NCBI GenBank assembly: GCA_028829895.1
Contig: CM054177.1
Location: 49,806,664-49,870,663, forward strand
Direction of reading: 5' to 3'
Source: Sinotaia quadrata
Taxonomy: Eukaryota > Mollusca > Gastropoda > Architaenioglossa > Viviparidae
DNA length: 64,000 nucleotides
Positions within the stretch are counted from its first letter, which is position 1; the number at the start of each line of letters is the position of its first letter. A model generated the notes under the pieces. That model searched no databases and was not told the origin of the DNA. It worked only from the letters and a program-made list of their open reading frames with translations. Positions 32,177 through 44,235 of this stretch are shown here, one piece after another. The position numbers and the translations under genes were made by a program.

Positions 32177-34468
32177 ATGGCTAGTAGCTGGCTAATGGAG
32201 TATTTTCCAGTTACTGGTTATTTCAACTTCAGTATTATTCTGTTTTTTAAGTCCTGTGATCATTCTGCTGATCAGGACTCATTTGATACAAGGACAGACA
32301 AGTCCAGATCTTATGCTTCAATAGAAGTCCTTGAACATGAAGATAGCAGCAAGTTAAATATTGGTTCCACACTTGAAAATATTGCACAATGGGTGATGAA
32401 CTTGGGACATGATCTTGAGAAAAGTGATATTCCACACACAGAATCTTTAGATGAGTGTGAAGATATCCTTAACACAGCTCTTGGAGTCTCTGCTTCAAAA
32501 ATTTCTCTTATTCTGACATTTGTAGTGCTTTCAGCTTCCTGTACTGCTCTTCTGTTGGCATTCAAGGTGGTGAAGAGGTTTAACTTTGGAGGTCGCATCA
32601 AACTTTTACAGGGAGATAGCGCTTCCAAGCTGCTTGATTCTACAAGTGATAACTCAGTTGCTGATAGAGAAACCAAACTTGAAGATGATATCCCTGAATT
32701 TTCTGAAACCAGTAGCACTGCACTGGATAGCAACATTTTAAGCACACGCTCAGACACCCAGGCTCTACAAATGCCAGTTATTATCAGGGCTTCTTTGCTC
32801 AACAGAAGTTATAGAGTACTTTCAGATGATTACTTAATAAAGCCAGATGGAAGTCATCTTCTTAGTTGTACATGTGATCACTTCTTAATGGAACTGGACC
32901 ATATTTTGGGTCTGACTGCAGCACAAGCAGCTGTTTTAGCAGAAAATGAAAGTTCTGCAACAACATCTCTGCCATCATCGCATTTGCCACGCAAAGGAAG
33001 TATAAGACGACCAAGGTGGCGTTCACCTCTGACAAATCCTTGTGTAAATCTCAATCCAGGATCTGAAGACCCAGCTGCTCAGCAGATGTGGCAAAAGATT
33101 GATAAACAGATGAAAAAAATCAGATGGGCTCATCTTGATGGGGATTATGTGGATGTTAACCAGGTTAAGGACAGCCGCTTGAGCGCCTTGTTGCAGTTTT
33201 ATGAACAAACTTGTCCTGTTCCTGTCAAACAGTGGCATGCTGCCTGCTTGATAGTCAACTACATTCTTGCTCTGCTTCATCACGAGTTGTCTAGTCAGAG
33301 CAATAGAGATAACTCAGTTAAAGTTTTAGAGTTCCGGAGCTTTGGAAGTGCTGCAAACAAAACCTGCATTTCACGAGCAAATCGGTTTGATGTTCTGTTG
33401 GTCTTGCAGGTGCCTTCATGCACAGAGATAGCCATTCATCACTATAGTACATGTGATGAGATTCCAGCTGGTAAACTGATTCTTGGCATGAAGGAGGTTC
33501 CTTCAGAGACAGGTAGGTCTTGTAGTTTGCTAAGTAAGGATAAGATTGGTAGCTCCTTTGGCATGTTCCTTTCCCACCGCGAAGTAGTAAAAGCTACACA
33601 AAAGCTTGTGGCCAGTGTTCTTGAGAGACTAAGGTCAAAGAACAAGACCATCCTGGATCGTTTACCCTTTAGCGTTCACTTAGCACCCTATGAAGATCTG
33701 CTCCTTTGCATTGACACCAAAATCTTAAATAGTTTAGGTTTTGGAGTGTCAGAAATCACTGTTCGTCTAGTCCCAGCTATCTGTGTCACTTCACAAGAAT
33801 GTGATCCATTACCTTCTTTATATGCTGTCCCACCATGGATGTCTATGTCAGAAAACACTTTAGATCTTGCCAGCAGGAGTCGAATACAGTCACGAATCTT
33901 GCGAAACAGTAGCCAGGGTGTCCCAGCTGATTTGCTTTGGCAGCTGAACTGTTCAGAAATTACCTCTTCTTTTATGGAGAGATCTGCGAAAAATTTGCAA
34001 AATTCAGGAATTCTGGGCTGTCAAGTGGTGTGTCAGCAAATTTTACGAGCTCTTTTCTCTTACAGTGGAAAAGGAACTCTTTTAAAAAGCGGAGAAGTGC
34101 ACCCTTATATTCTGGATTCCATTGTCTGTTTTCTACTTCTTGAGAGTCCTCTTGATGCTTGGCATTTCTCTTGTCTCCCTGATCGAGTGTCAGATTGTGT
34201 CAAATTTCTTCAGTCAGCATTGGACAGTACTTGGATGCCAGATTTTGTTATTCACAACCCCCACTTGCTAAAAAGGTTGCCCGCTTTGAAATTTTTACCA
34301 TTTTTGACTGGTCGGCAAGAAAATATTTTAGCTAGTGTCAGACCAGAAACAGTGGAAACAATTCGGGGTTTTATAGATGCCAGACTATTGGAGACTGGAC
34401 TTCAGAAATGCATGAATGCAGAATACTCCACTGAAATGTGGGAGTATGAGTTTTTTATTTTTGGGTGA
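32177..34468 (+). CDS. Membrane-anchored Mab-21-domain protein, ITPRIP-like
   Basis: A 763-residue ORF starts at the ATG after CACAGGTC. This start is chosen because the longer upstream frame begins at TTG and crosses two good splice acceptors. A single hydrophobic segment (residues 109-129, ISLILTFVVLSASCTALLLA) suggests a one-pass membrane protein. After a Ser/Asp-rich stretch comes a Mab-21-type nucleotidyltransferase-fold region (about 315-740). The GS motif is at 390-391 (FRSFGSAANKTCISR), then RFDVLLVL at 403-410. WQL at 588-590 and the helical C-terminal part (KSGEVHPYILDSIVCFLLLE, 637-656) also fit. Vertebrate ITPRIP/ITPRIPL proteins share this plan: a membrane segment, then Mab-21. 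In catalytic relatives such as cGAS the second motif is ExD; here it is RFD, so activity is unlikely. Family is confident, exact orthology is not. No intron interrupts the coding part. Confidence 0.85.
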   Translation: MASSWLMEYFPVTGYFNFSIILFFKSCDHSADQDSFDTRTDKSRSYASIEVLEHEDSSKLNIGSTLENIAQWVMNLGHDLEKSDIPHTESLDECEDILNTALGVSASKISLILTFVVLSASCTALLLAFKVVKRFNFGGRIKLLQGDSASKLLDSTSDNSVADRETKLEDDIPEFSETSSTALDSNILSTRSDTQALQMPVIIRASLLNRSYRVLSDDYLIKPDGSHLLSCTCDHFLMELDHILGLTAAQAAVLAENESSATTSLPSSHLPRKGSIRRPRWRSPLTNPCVNLNPGSEDPAAQQMWQKIDKQMKKIRWAHLDGDYVDVNQVKDSRLSALLQFYEQTCPVPVKQWHAACLIVNYILALLHHELSSQSNRDNSVKVLEFRSFGSAANKTCISRANRFDVLLVLQVPSCTEIAIHHYSTCDEIPAGKLILGMKEVPSETGRSCSLLSKDKIGSSFGMFLSHREVVKATQKLVASVLERLRSKNKTILDRLPFSVHLAPYEDLLLCIDTKILNSLGFGVSEITVRLVPAICVTSQECDPLPSLYAVPPWMSMSENTLDLASRSRIQSRILRNSSQGVPADLLWQLNCSEITSSFMERSAKNLQNSGILGCQVVCQQILRALFSYSGKGTLLKSGEVHPYILDSIVCFLLLESPLDAWHFSCLPDRVSDCVKFLQSALDSTWMPDFVIHNPHLLKRLPALKFLPFLTGRQENILASVRPETVETIRGFIDARLLETGLQKCMNAEYSTEMWEYEFFIFG

Positions 34469-34548
34469 CTTCAGAAACGCATGAATGCAAAATACTTACT
34501 CCACTGAATTGTGGGAGTATGATTTTTTTAATTTTGGGGTTACTTCAG
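34396..34548. repeat. Tandem duplication of the gene's last codons and stop
   Basis: GACTTCAGAAATGCATGAAT with TGGGAGTATGA and TTTTGGG occurs at 34396-34467, and again, slightly changed, at 34467-34545. The first copy encodes the C-terminus (LQKCMNAEYSTEMWEYEFFI then FG) and the TGA falls at the junction. The second lies in the 3' UTR. Confidence 0.9.
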
Positions 34549-36239
34549 GGCAATGACATTTGAACATTTGTAAAATTGTTGATGAAAAATGTGCAAAAGT
34601 TTTAATCAAGGAAATACCTACATTTATTAATTATATTTTCAGTGCATACTTATAAATATAATACAGAATGAATCTCATTAATTTATTACATATACCTGGT
34701 GCTTATTTTTTCAATAACTTATATATTTCATGACTGCTTTTACACTCAGGATGCGAGTAAAAATTAGAAAAAAAACCCTGTAATCAGTGGATTGCTAAAT
34801 ACTGCAGTTATTTGTCTTGAACATTAATGGTAAAATATGCCATTATATTTATTATACATTTCTTTGTATCTCAGAAAATGACAAACTGAATTGTTAAAAA
34901 AGCTGTGGAAGTATGCTAGGAAAGTATGAAAGACGTGGATATTATAATTTAATTTAGAAAAAAATCTTTTATATTGTGCCATACAATATCTATTATATTA
35001 CAATTAGCATATACTTTTATTTTAAGAGCTTGCCTATTTTCTACTGACTGTAGACTAGATTTTAACTTCATTTCTAGTGCATATAGATATAATCCTTTCA
35101 TGTTTTCTGGTACTGGCCATGTAAATTATATTACTCTGATTACTGTGTACTGTAATTTAAAGATAATTAACTTGTTTTAGTATGGTATTAAATATTAATT
35201 ACTCCATATACAGGTAATACATCATCAGATTCAAATACAAGATTAACTCATTATACCCCATGTATTTTTTTTTGTTTGCAATCTAGTTGATGACCTTTAT
35301 AAATGCCATAGTGTGTGCATTTTTTTTTTTTACTCCACCTATTAATATTGCTAATTGCAACTTTATATATGCCATTGTATATGCATTCTGACCCCACCAG
35401 TTAATAATACTAATTGCAACTTTCAAGAACTTACAAGAACTATTTAAAAATAATATTAAATAAAGTTACACTTTACAATAATAAATAAACTTACAGTAAC
35501 ACACAATAAAGAAAAGCATAAAATTATGGTAGCATAAGTGATTCAGGTTATTGACTTTTAGCATAGTGCTAGCATAATGGTATTGAAATTAGTTTTAGAT
35601 TTCTTACAAAGTAATAATGAACATTAATTATTATTTGTACCATATACTTTTATGAAATATGAAATATAAGTTAATATTACATGTAATAATGTATCATGAT
35701 GATGACTTAATAAAGTAATATTAAAAGTGCTTGACAACAATTATACATAAAACACACAAATCTCTATAAGAAACTACTTAAATAAGAAGACTTAAGAGTA
35801 ATGATGAATCCACATGCAAAATGATCATGTATGTTTATAACAAATAAAAGCATGTACAAAAGGAAATATAAAGAGAATGAATTTACAGATAGAGTTAAAT
35901 ATACATTAAACTCTCGATTATCTGGAATTGGATTTAATAATCTATTTTGTTAGATCAAATGTGCCATTAGAGCAAGAGTGAACACAGAACAAAATTAATG
36001 TGTACTATCATGAAAATATATAAATAGCAGACATGGATAAAATAAAAGTAAATCACCAAATTAGATTAGAGATTTGAATTCTAATGCAGGATGCCAGGTA
36101 ATGGTGAAAATGTGCCGCTAGATAAAGCAGTGAATTGTAGCGCATTGACTTTTGTATGCCATTGAACATTGTGCATTTAGACACCGTTTTGGATATTTAA
36201 AAGTTTTTATTATATATGTGCATAGTCATTATATGTGGA
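34549..36239. other. 3' UTR and downstream, no gene seen
   Basis: AT-rich sequence. Plus-strand AATAAA words near 35459 and 35481-35520 could serve as polyadenylation signals. None can be chosen. GACCCCACCAGTTAATAAT-like words are duplicated at 35320-35410. Confidence 0.35.
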
Positions 36240-36545
36240 TGTTAATAGTAGGCCTTACTGTGAAAGTGGACATTGACTTCAATGGTATAAATGTCTACAA
36301 AATAGGTGTTGACAAATGGAGGCTTTACTGTGAAAGAGTTAATAGTAGGCCTTACTGTGAAAGTGGGCATTGACTTCAATGGTATAAATGTCTACAAAAT
36401 AGGTGTTGACAAATGGAGGCTTTACTGTGAAAGAGTTAATAGTAGGCATTATTGTGAAAGTGGGCATTGACTTCAATGGTATAAATGTCTATAAAAGTGG
36501 ATGTTGACAAATGGAGGCTTTACTGTGAAAGTGTTAATAGTAGGT
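36240..36545. repeat. 97-bp tandem repeat, three copies
   Basis: GTTAATAGTAGG starts at 36240, 36338 and 36435. Each unit continues with CTTACTGTGAAAGTGG, CATTGACTTCAATGGTATAA and GACAAATGGAGGCTTTACTG. Confidence 0.93.
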
Positions 36546-38929
36546 ATTCAAAGAGTTGATAAGAATACATTATATTTGATCAGAAAGAGAACTTATAAGA
36601 TTGTCATCAGTTTACAATAGTAGTTCATTAGTTACAATGTGTGATGCTGTCTTGGAAAACCTGGCTAAAAGTGAACAAAATTCAAAAGTGGGCTTTTTAT
36701 AATTTATTATAATTCAGAATCTCGTGTTTATTTTAAAAAAAATTAATTTATGTCAGTTTTTTCTAAGTACATACCTCCCTGGACTACCAAAGGTGGAGTA
36801 AACGATTACAAATAGCTGTAGCGCAAAATCAATTTTAGCGGCTGTAGCCGGGCTTTTCCCGACAGCATCACATATTTAAATTGTATGTATTTTACAATGA
36901 AAGATTTCTGTTTTGTAAAAGACCATATGCAAATTTAAATATTGCCATAGAAAGCTTAAAAGTGCCATTAACAGTAATTCTATCTGTAAACAGAGAGAAT
37001 AATAATCTTATTAATAAATATAAAGTTATTATTCTATTTACAGTTAGAATTAAAATTACATCTACTCCTGAAACTAAGGGACCCTCTAGTTATGGAACCA
37101 TCACCATAAACTTGAATGTAGCAATGGTTTTGAAGACAATAGTAAATTCTAGTCTTTATTTTCTGTGTCTTGTTTACTTTTTAATTCTTCTGCAGCACAG
37201 TGAAAGTTTAAGAGATTGTGAGGTCCGCACCAGAGCAACACTTTTGCATGAGGTCTTTGTATTGCAGTAATTGTAAATTTCAGCAAATACGAACTGCAAA
37301 ACATAAAATAAAAATAGTGTAATTATAACATTAAAGTAGGGGGTATCTATTGCTACATTTTAAAATTAATATTAAAAAAAGGTTAATTGCAGTCACTGAA
37401 TAGGTTGTATTAGCATTGGTTACAGTGATTTGGAGGTTTGTGTGGTACTTGTAAATTCCTGTCAGCAGATAGTTTTTCAAGTTGGTGTGCTTTGTGATGC
37501 TGACAGTTTAAAAAAAATCAGATTAATGAAGATTATAATTTTGATATAAAATTTATAAATGTATCTATTTTTAATATGAATTGTTTGCCAAGTGTATTCA
37601 CTAATCAAATTCAAACAAATGCTCTATTTGGATGGAGATGGCAGCTTTAAACATAGATCATTTGTGTTTAACACTTAGATGAAACAATCAAAATGTTTAG
37701 CATGCTTTCAGAAATGAAAAAAGTATATATCACTTACTAAGTAAGTTACTTGTTGTTTGAAAGAATGTTGTTTCTTGCAGTATTCTTTAGAAAGTAGAAT
37801 ATGTGAAAAAAGTTCTAGCTTAAAAATGTCAGTAACAATAAAAATGTTATGTCTATTTTCAGTACGTTTTGATTTTGCACCATGAATTGTTAAAACAGAA
37901 AGGGTTTAATACAAATTACAAACTGTTTTATACATAATTATGTAACAATATACATGTATGTTTGATTGTGTTTTTCACATATGTATGATATACTGTGGCT
38001 AGACACTAAATTCAATATGTATTTTAAGTGATTTTAAGCACACGTGTTTGCAATTATATATATATGTATCATTATATGCCTTAAATCTTGTACATATATT
38101 GATTAATTATTCTTATGAGGTTTAAAATAGAGAGAATTGCATTTTAACATTGGACACTAAATGATGATATATAAGTGCACAAACTACATTTAAGATTAAT
38201 AATAATAAAAGAAAATTTGAACTTTTAAGGATGCTTCGCAGACTGAGTCAACAGATTTGCTCATGACTTAGGTGGCATAACTCATTAACTGTCTATTATG
38301 GAGTTCTTTAACAAAGTTGTTGATGGTAGAGATTTTGGCATAGTTGCTGATGAATATTTACTTTTGTATACTACAAGGTTATATTACATTAATATTTAAT
38401 TTTCAACAACAAAAGTATTGATTACTTAAGCATGTATATAAATTATAATCTTTTTGAGACTTGTACAATGGATCTCTATTTTATGATATTAATGTTCCAG
38501 AGGCCCAATCATATTGTTGAATATATCTTCATGTGAATTCAATAATATATTTCATGATGCAATCATAAAGTGATTTGATTGTATGCCGAGTGAATAAAAC
38601 AAAGGTCCTCCATATACCATTAATTTTCTTCTTGGCAAACTTATAAAAGCACATACTACTTACTACTCAATACACATCTGTATTGCTTTATAATTTTTAT
38701 TATTTATAGATATTTTCCCTTAAGCTTATTATATTTTATTCATTTATAATCAGCTTTAACTTTATATCATGATTTTTTAATTAGTGAAGTATTATTCTAT
38801 AAACATTATTCAGCGATTGATTGATCTGTGATAATGTGAAGCAAATGATGCATAGACAATGATGTACTGAAAATTTGGCTCTGCTCTACATACAAATAAA
38901 AAGAAATCAGCCTTTTTGATTTTCTCACT
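36546..38929. other. Intergenic, no gene seen
   Basis: AT-rich sequence. A 129-codon plus-strand frame (36881-37270) is open but has no start context, splice signals or domain I can support. Confidence 0.4.
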
Positions 38930-39475
38930 TAGGGTTGCAAAGTATACCATTATCTACCCTCTCCCATCAGCCTCTTGAATTTCTCACTCCTGTGTTGCTG
39001 TTTTTCTTCTATCAGTTTGTTTGATTTTCTCACTTCAGTGTTGCTTTGTGTTTTCTTCTATGAGCCTGTTTTGAATTTCTAACTCCTGTGTTGTTTGTGT
39101 TTTCTTCTATCAGTTTGTTTTGAATCTCTCACTCCTGTGTTGCTGTTTTACTTCTATGTTTGTTTTGATTTTCTCACTCCTGTATTGCTTTGTGTTTTCT
39201 TCTATCAGTTTGTTTTGATTTTCTCACTTCATTGTTGCAAGATATACTATTGTCTACCTTCTCCCATCAACTGGTTTTTGATTTTCTCATTCCTGTGATG
39301 AACTCTATTTTTTTGTTGTTGCTTACCTTGTCATCTCTGTGCTCAATAGTATCCTCTCCAATTAATCCCTGAGTATCTCTTTCATTGTTACTCATTATAT
39401 ATTTATTGTCTACCCTTTCATCAACCTGTTTGATTTTCTTCTGATGTGTTACAAAGAATATATCCTCTTCCATCA
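38930..39475. repeat. Degenerate about 45-60-bp repeat
   Basis: About nine units around TTTGATTTTCTCACTCCTGT, GTTGCTTTGTGTTTTCTTCT and ATCAGTTTG, diverging strongly at both ends. Confidence 0.8.
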
Positions 39476-39519
39476 GTCACTCCAGTGTTACAGTGTACTG
39501 CATTCAAGCTATCAAAAAC

Positions 39520-40018
39520 AAACCAGACAACACTAGTAAAACACAAGGAGCAGACCAGACTTTAGTTAATACTAGGCCAAGTAAAACTAACTGATAGATG
39601 GAATGAAGTTAACCTCATATGGATCCATGCCCACATTAACATACCAAGCAATGAAAAGAGCAGATAAACTGGCTAATAAAGGACTGACAGAAGAAAAAGA
39701 ACTAAAAGTTATTACCACACCACAAAAAAACCCAAAAAACTTCAACATCTTGAAAAAACAAACTGAGAAAATCTTGGAAAATCTAATTTTAAAACTAGCA
39801 AAAGGATGAAGACTTGGGATGGATAAAACAACAAATATTATACCAACATTTTATAATGGCACTAGAAGAGAACCAAGAATTTCTCAATTCAGACTAGGAA
39901 GTGAAATAAGATGTAAAATAATTCAGTGCAGCTGTGGTGAGCAACTAACCAAAGAACATGTAATTAAAGATTGCAGACTAATAGAAATAGAAAGATCCTT
40001 GACAGAAAAAAAATGATC
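39520..40018 (+). mobile_element. Non-LTR retrotransposon fragment (RNase H end)
   Basis: Plus-strand frames give WIHAHINIPSNE followed, after a frameshift, by RADKLANKGL. This matches the W-x-P-x-H-x-G-I-x-G-N-E...AD-LA signature of the RNase H domain in LINE-type elements. Further on, ISQFRLGSEIRCKIIQCSCG then EQLTKEHVIKDC matches the C-terminal zinc-knuckle-like tail of the same elements (CxCG...T.EHV..DC). Stops and frameshifts show it is dead. Only the 3' part is present. Confidence 0.72.
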
Positions 40019-40116
40019 TAATGCAGTATCCTGCAACTATTCATCATTTTATGCATAAAAACAGGTTTAAGCAGAAAGAGAGAACCCTGCACACCTTTGT
40101 GTTCCTTTCAAAGACA

Positions 40117-40200
40117 TATATATATATATATCCCCCCCCCCCTCTCTCTCTATATATATATATACCCCCCTCTCTCTCTCTCTCTATATATATATATACA
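40117..40200. repeat. Compound (TA)n/(C)n/(CT)n microsatellite
   Basis: TATATATATATA, then a run of C, then CTCTCTCTC, then the same order again. A duplicated compound tract. Confidence 0.95.
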
Positions 40201-41279
40201 CTTACATATACAAATCCTCAAAACCTTCCTCTTCCTTTCTATGCACGTCATAAATAATTATGCACAAAATTTTATGTATATCTGTTTGTCTTATTAACTG
40301 CAAATTCATTGCTTTGAAGTGAAAGTAATATACATTCCAATAGTTTGTATATGTGTGTGTAAATGTAATTGTAGTGTATTTAATTGCTAGTGAATACTTG
40401 TGGATAAGCTCACTAATTTGTAACTTAGAGTGAAAACAATATACATGGAAACATTATTAGAAAAATGTATTAAAAAAAAAAAAGTAATTGAATTAATGCA
40501 TTGTAGTAAGATTAATAGTTTGACATTTTGAGGTGTCTTGGTTATCTGTTTACATTAAAAAAAATATAAATGTGTACTATTATTATGGAAATACAATCAA
40601 GGTAAATAAAAGAATATATTGTTCCTTGCAACAAACATCCCAAAATGTGTATGACTTTTACTCCATTTTCAACATTTAAATTCTAATATAAAATATAAAT
40701 TAAATGAAACACTTAAAATGGAAGCTTAGCATTGATTTAATCAACAAACAAATCCAGTAAAAGAATAATATGTAGCAATAAGTACACAATGTTTTAATTT
40801 TCATCTCATACAAAACAAGTTCTAAACTCATTTATGGATAATAACCAATAAATTATTAGCATGAGGCTGTCAACAAGAAAAGAATTCACTATTTAAAAGG
40901 TGATTATAGGGAAAAAATGTGGTTTAGCTTTAACAAAATCTTTTATAAGATCTAATTTTCTAGTAAAAATATTGAAATAAACAAGCAATATTAATGTTAT
41001 TTTTCCCCTATAGGGTTTAATAGCCTGTGGGGGTAAAAGTACTAGTACCTTGATTTAACAGGCCACCTTCAATAGTTACTAATATGATATGATAGATTAT
41101 TTTTTTAAAAGTTCTACTAACCTGATTTAAGAAGCTACCTTCAACAGTACTACTAATCAGACATGAAAGGCCTGGATACACACAGTACTAGTAACTTGAT
41201 TTAACACCTTAAGTCTCCTTCACAGGTACTACTCATATGATATGATAGTCCATGACAAACACAGTACCAGTAGTTTCAT
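40201..41279. other. Intergenic, no gene seen
   Basis: AT-rich. From about 41030 scattered divergent relatives of the next repeat appear (AGTACTACTAATCAGACATG-type). Confidence 0.4.
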
Positions 41280-41512
41280 TCAACAGTATTATTAATCTGA
41301 AACAAGGCCCCCTTCAATAGTATTATTAATCTGAAACAAAGCCACCTTTACAACAGTATTATTAATCTGAAACAAGGCCCCCTTCACAACAGTATTATTA
41401 ATCTGAAACAAGGCCCCCTTCAACAGTACTACTGATCTGTTACAAGGCCCCATTTCAACAGTGCTACTGATCTGATACAAGGCCCCCTTCAAAGGTATTA
41501 CTAATCTGACAA
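41280..41512. repeat. 34-35-bp minisatellite, about seven copies
   Basis: Units of CAACAGTATTATTAATCTGA then AACAAGGCCCCCTT. Confidence 0.92.
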
Positions 41513-42744
41513 GATAGACCATAGTAAAATCAGTTATACTAATCTGGGAAGAGGGTGGTGGCAGTGTTGTCTCATTTAGCCAGACCTAACAAACTCTCAA
41601 CATGCTCCATTTCACCAAAGCTGCTATTTTGAGTCAACCACTGCAGCAATGGGACTCAAAAAGCATCTCTGTTTATAACTGATACTTCCTGCCATAAGTC
41701 ACATCATTTTTCTAAAACATTTTCTGATAATATATTCCTTATTAATTGAGTTGCTTCTCACAATAAATTTTGATTGCATTTTTATGATTTTTTTTTTCCT
41801 TCTAAACTTCAGGCAAAATCCCATACAATTCATTATATTATGAAGGTAAGAAAGTTAATCTTATTTTATCTAAATGTAATCAATGACCTCACTAAAAAAG
41901 TTTTGGGGATGTCAGTTTCATTAATACTGTAAGCTCCTGCACACAAATATAATATTAAATTGAGCTCCAAGCTATACCAAGCATGAAAGTGGACAAAAAC
42001 ACTTGACTGCCTTATCACAGATCTTAACAATTCTCTTAGAGATTTGAATGTGTGTGTCTTATTTGGTTTAGAGACAATATTACTACAAAATGAATGTATT
42101 ATGAGAGAAGTTATTCTATAAAGAATGTATACATCTAAACCTTACTATTACCCAATTTAATATTTTAACTTTTGGATCATGGACACTTTTCCTTTTTCAA
42201 ATGTCATATCAACTCAACAAATCCATGGAGAGTGAGTGAGGGCCAGTCTCTGCTCTGACTATTAATTTAGTTTGACCAAATAATGCACTTATCAATTTTT
42301 CTATATAATTTTGTGAGATGGTATGAAGAGCACAATATTTTAATGCATATTATTTGCTATGATAATTGATTTGTGATCAAATGATTAAAAGATGGCATTA
42401 CACAATAAATGCAGAATTATTTTGACAAAGCTTATATTTCTAGTTGCATTTAAATGCTTTGTATTTGTTGTATTGAAAATGTATTCAAAATAGGGGGTCA
42501 ATTTCTATAGGTATGCATCTTTATAACTGCCAAAATGAACAAAATATTTTCATTATTATTTGGGATTGCTATTTTAGCTCCTTACAATATGAGAACAGTA
42601 TGTTTATGTTTTGTTCTTCCTGAGCTTTTAATAACTGGAAGTACTTTTATAATGTGTTGGCAAGTTATCTGTATTTCCCAGAGTTAATGGGTAACTGTTT
42701 TTCTGGTCAGCAATATTTTATAAGATTTCTGTAAAGAACATCTT
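41513..42744. other. Intergenic, no gene seen
   Basis: AT-rich sequence without recognisable features. Confidence 0.4.
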
Positions 42745-42935
42745 TGAGTGCCAGAAGTAGCTGTCTAAAGATCATCCTGAGTGGAAGACATAGTTATCTA
42801 AAGATCAACATGAGTACTAGATGCAGCTGTTTAAAGAATGACTTAAATGCTACAGGTTGTGTAAAAATTATCTTGGGTGCAACAGCCATCCATATAAAGA
42901 ACACATCGAGTGCTAGAGTAGGTGCGTAAAGACTC
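42745..42935. repeat. About 36-bp repeat, five to six copies
   Basis: Divergent units of TTGAGTGCCAGAAGTAGCTG then TCTAAAGATCATCC. Confidence 0.8.
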
Positions 42936-43799
42936 ATTGCCAAAAGTGCCTGTATCTGTAAAATAATATTACATTAACTGTAATCTTTATGTGTGGTGAT
43001 TTGATAATCTAGAAATCTCAATCATATTGCAAAAGTCTTAAGATTTGTTACTACTTTTTTGGCTTTTAGAGAGTTGATATTATTATTCTATCCTCTACAA
43101 TAAAGCTATATCAAAGGTCCATGTACTAGATGCATTTCTCAAACACAATGCTAAATGTCAAGAGCCATGTACTAGAAGCATTTCTCTGCAATGACACAAT
43201 GTATTTCTGTGTCAGACTACTGTTTGTATTCACCAGTAATTGATTTGAACCAATAATCTGTAATGTATCCATTGTAGTTTGATGTGAAATTACCAAGACA
43301 TAATGGCTCCATGACTGTCCTTTTCAAACAGAAATCCACTTCTAAACGGATAAGTGCATGAAGCACTACTTATAAACAGGATGCAGCTTATAATCTAGCT
43401 GGGCTTTGGATTGCATTGATGTAACATATCATGTGAGGCCCTACATTTGCAGCTGTAGTTAAGATGCTTGCTTAAACAAAGTGCAGATGGCCTGGTTTGC
43501 CTATACTGAGTCAAAAACACATTCAAGTTTAAAATTAAATCAAAAACAATGGCTGATAACTAATAATAAAACACAAACATTATTACTACTAAGCTAATAA
43601 AGTTGAGTTTTGCAATTAATTTGAATAGCAAATAAAATTTTCTGCCTTGTAAGTTAGATAATTAAAATTAAATCTAGATAATGTTTCACTATTTTCAGCA
43701 ATAAAGAAGACATATCAATATATATGTTAAGTATTAATTATTTAAGAATTGACATTCACAGAACTTTTAAACATAAACGACAAGCAAATATAAAAGGAA
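42936..43799. other. No gene seen
   Basis: AT-rich. A short duplicated block (CATGTACTAGATGCATTTCT and variants) lies at 43115-43185. Confidence 0.4.
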
Positions 43800-44235
43800 G
43801 TTATCTCAGACTCTCATGATCGCTTTTGGCTAAGTGACATACGCAGTTTCAAAAATATTAGAAAGGATTTACATGAATATTTTTGGGCAAGTAGAATACA
43901 CAGTTTCAATAAACTTAGAAAGGATTCCTCATTCATGATTATTTTGGGGCATATAGTTTCAGGACTACAGTTTCAATAAACTTAGAAAGGATATATTCAT
44001 GATTATTTTTGGGCTAAGTAGCATCTATAGTTTTAAAAAACTTAGAAAGGATTCATTCATGATTATCTTTGGGCTAAATGAATACACAGTTTCAATAAAC
44101 TTAGAAAGGATTTGTTCATGACTATTTTTTATCAAGTATGATACATAGTTTCAATAAATCTAAAAAGGGTTTATTCATGTTTATTTCTGTGCAAGCAGCA
44201 TACACAAGTTTCAATAAACTTATAAAGGATCTAAT
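43800..44235. repeat. About 58-60-bp repeat, seven copies
   Basis: Units of CAGTTTCAATAAACTTAGAA then AGGATTCATTCATGATTATT and TTTGGGCTAAGTAG, moderately diverged. Confidence 0.88.

Noticed and set aside
36881..37270. 129-codon plus-strand ORF
   Set aside because: AT-driven open frame with no domain, no good start context and no splice partner.
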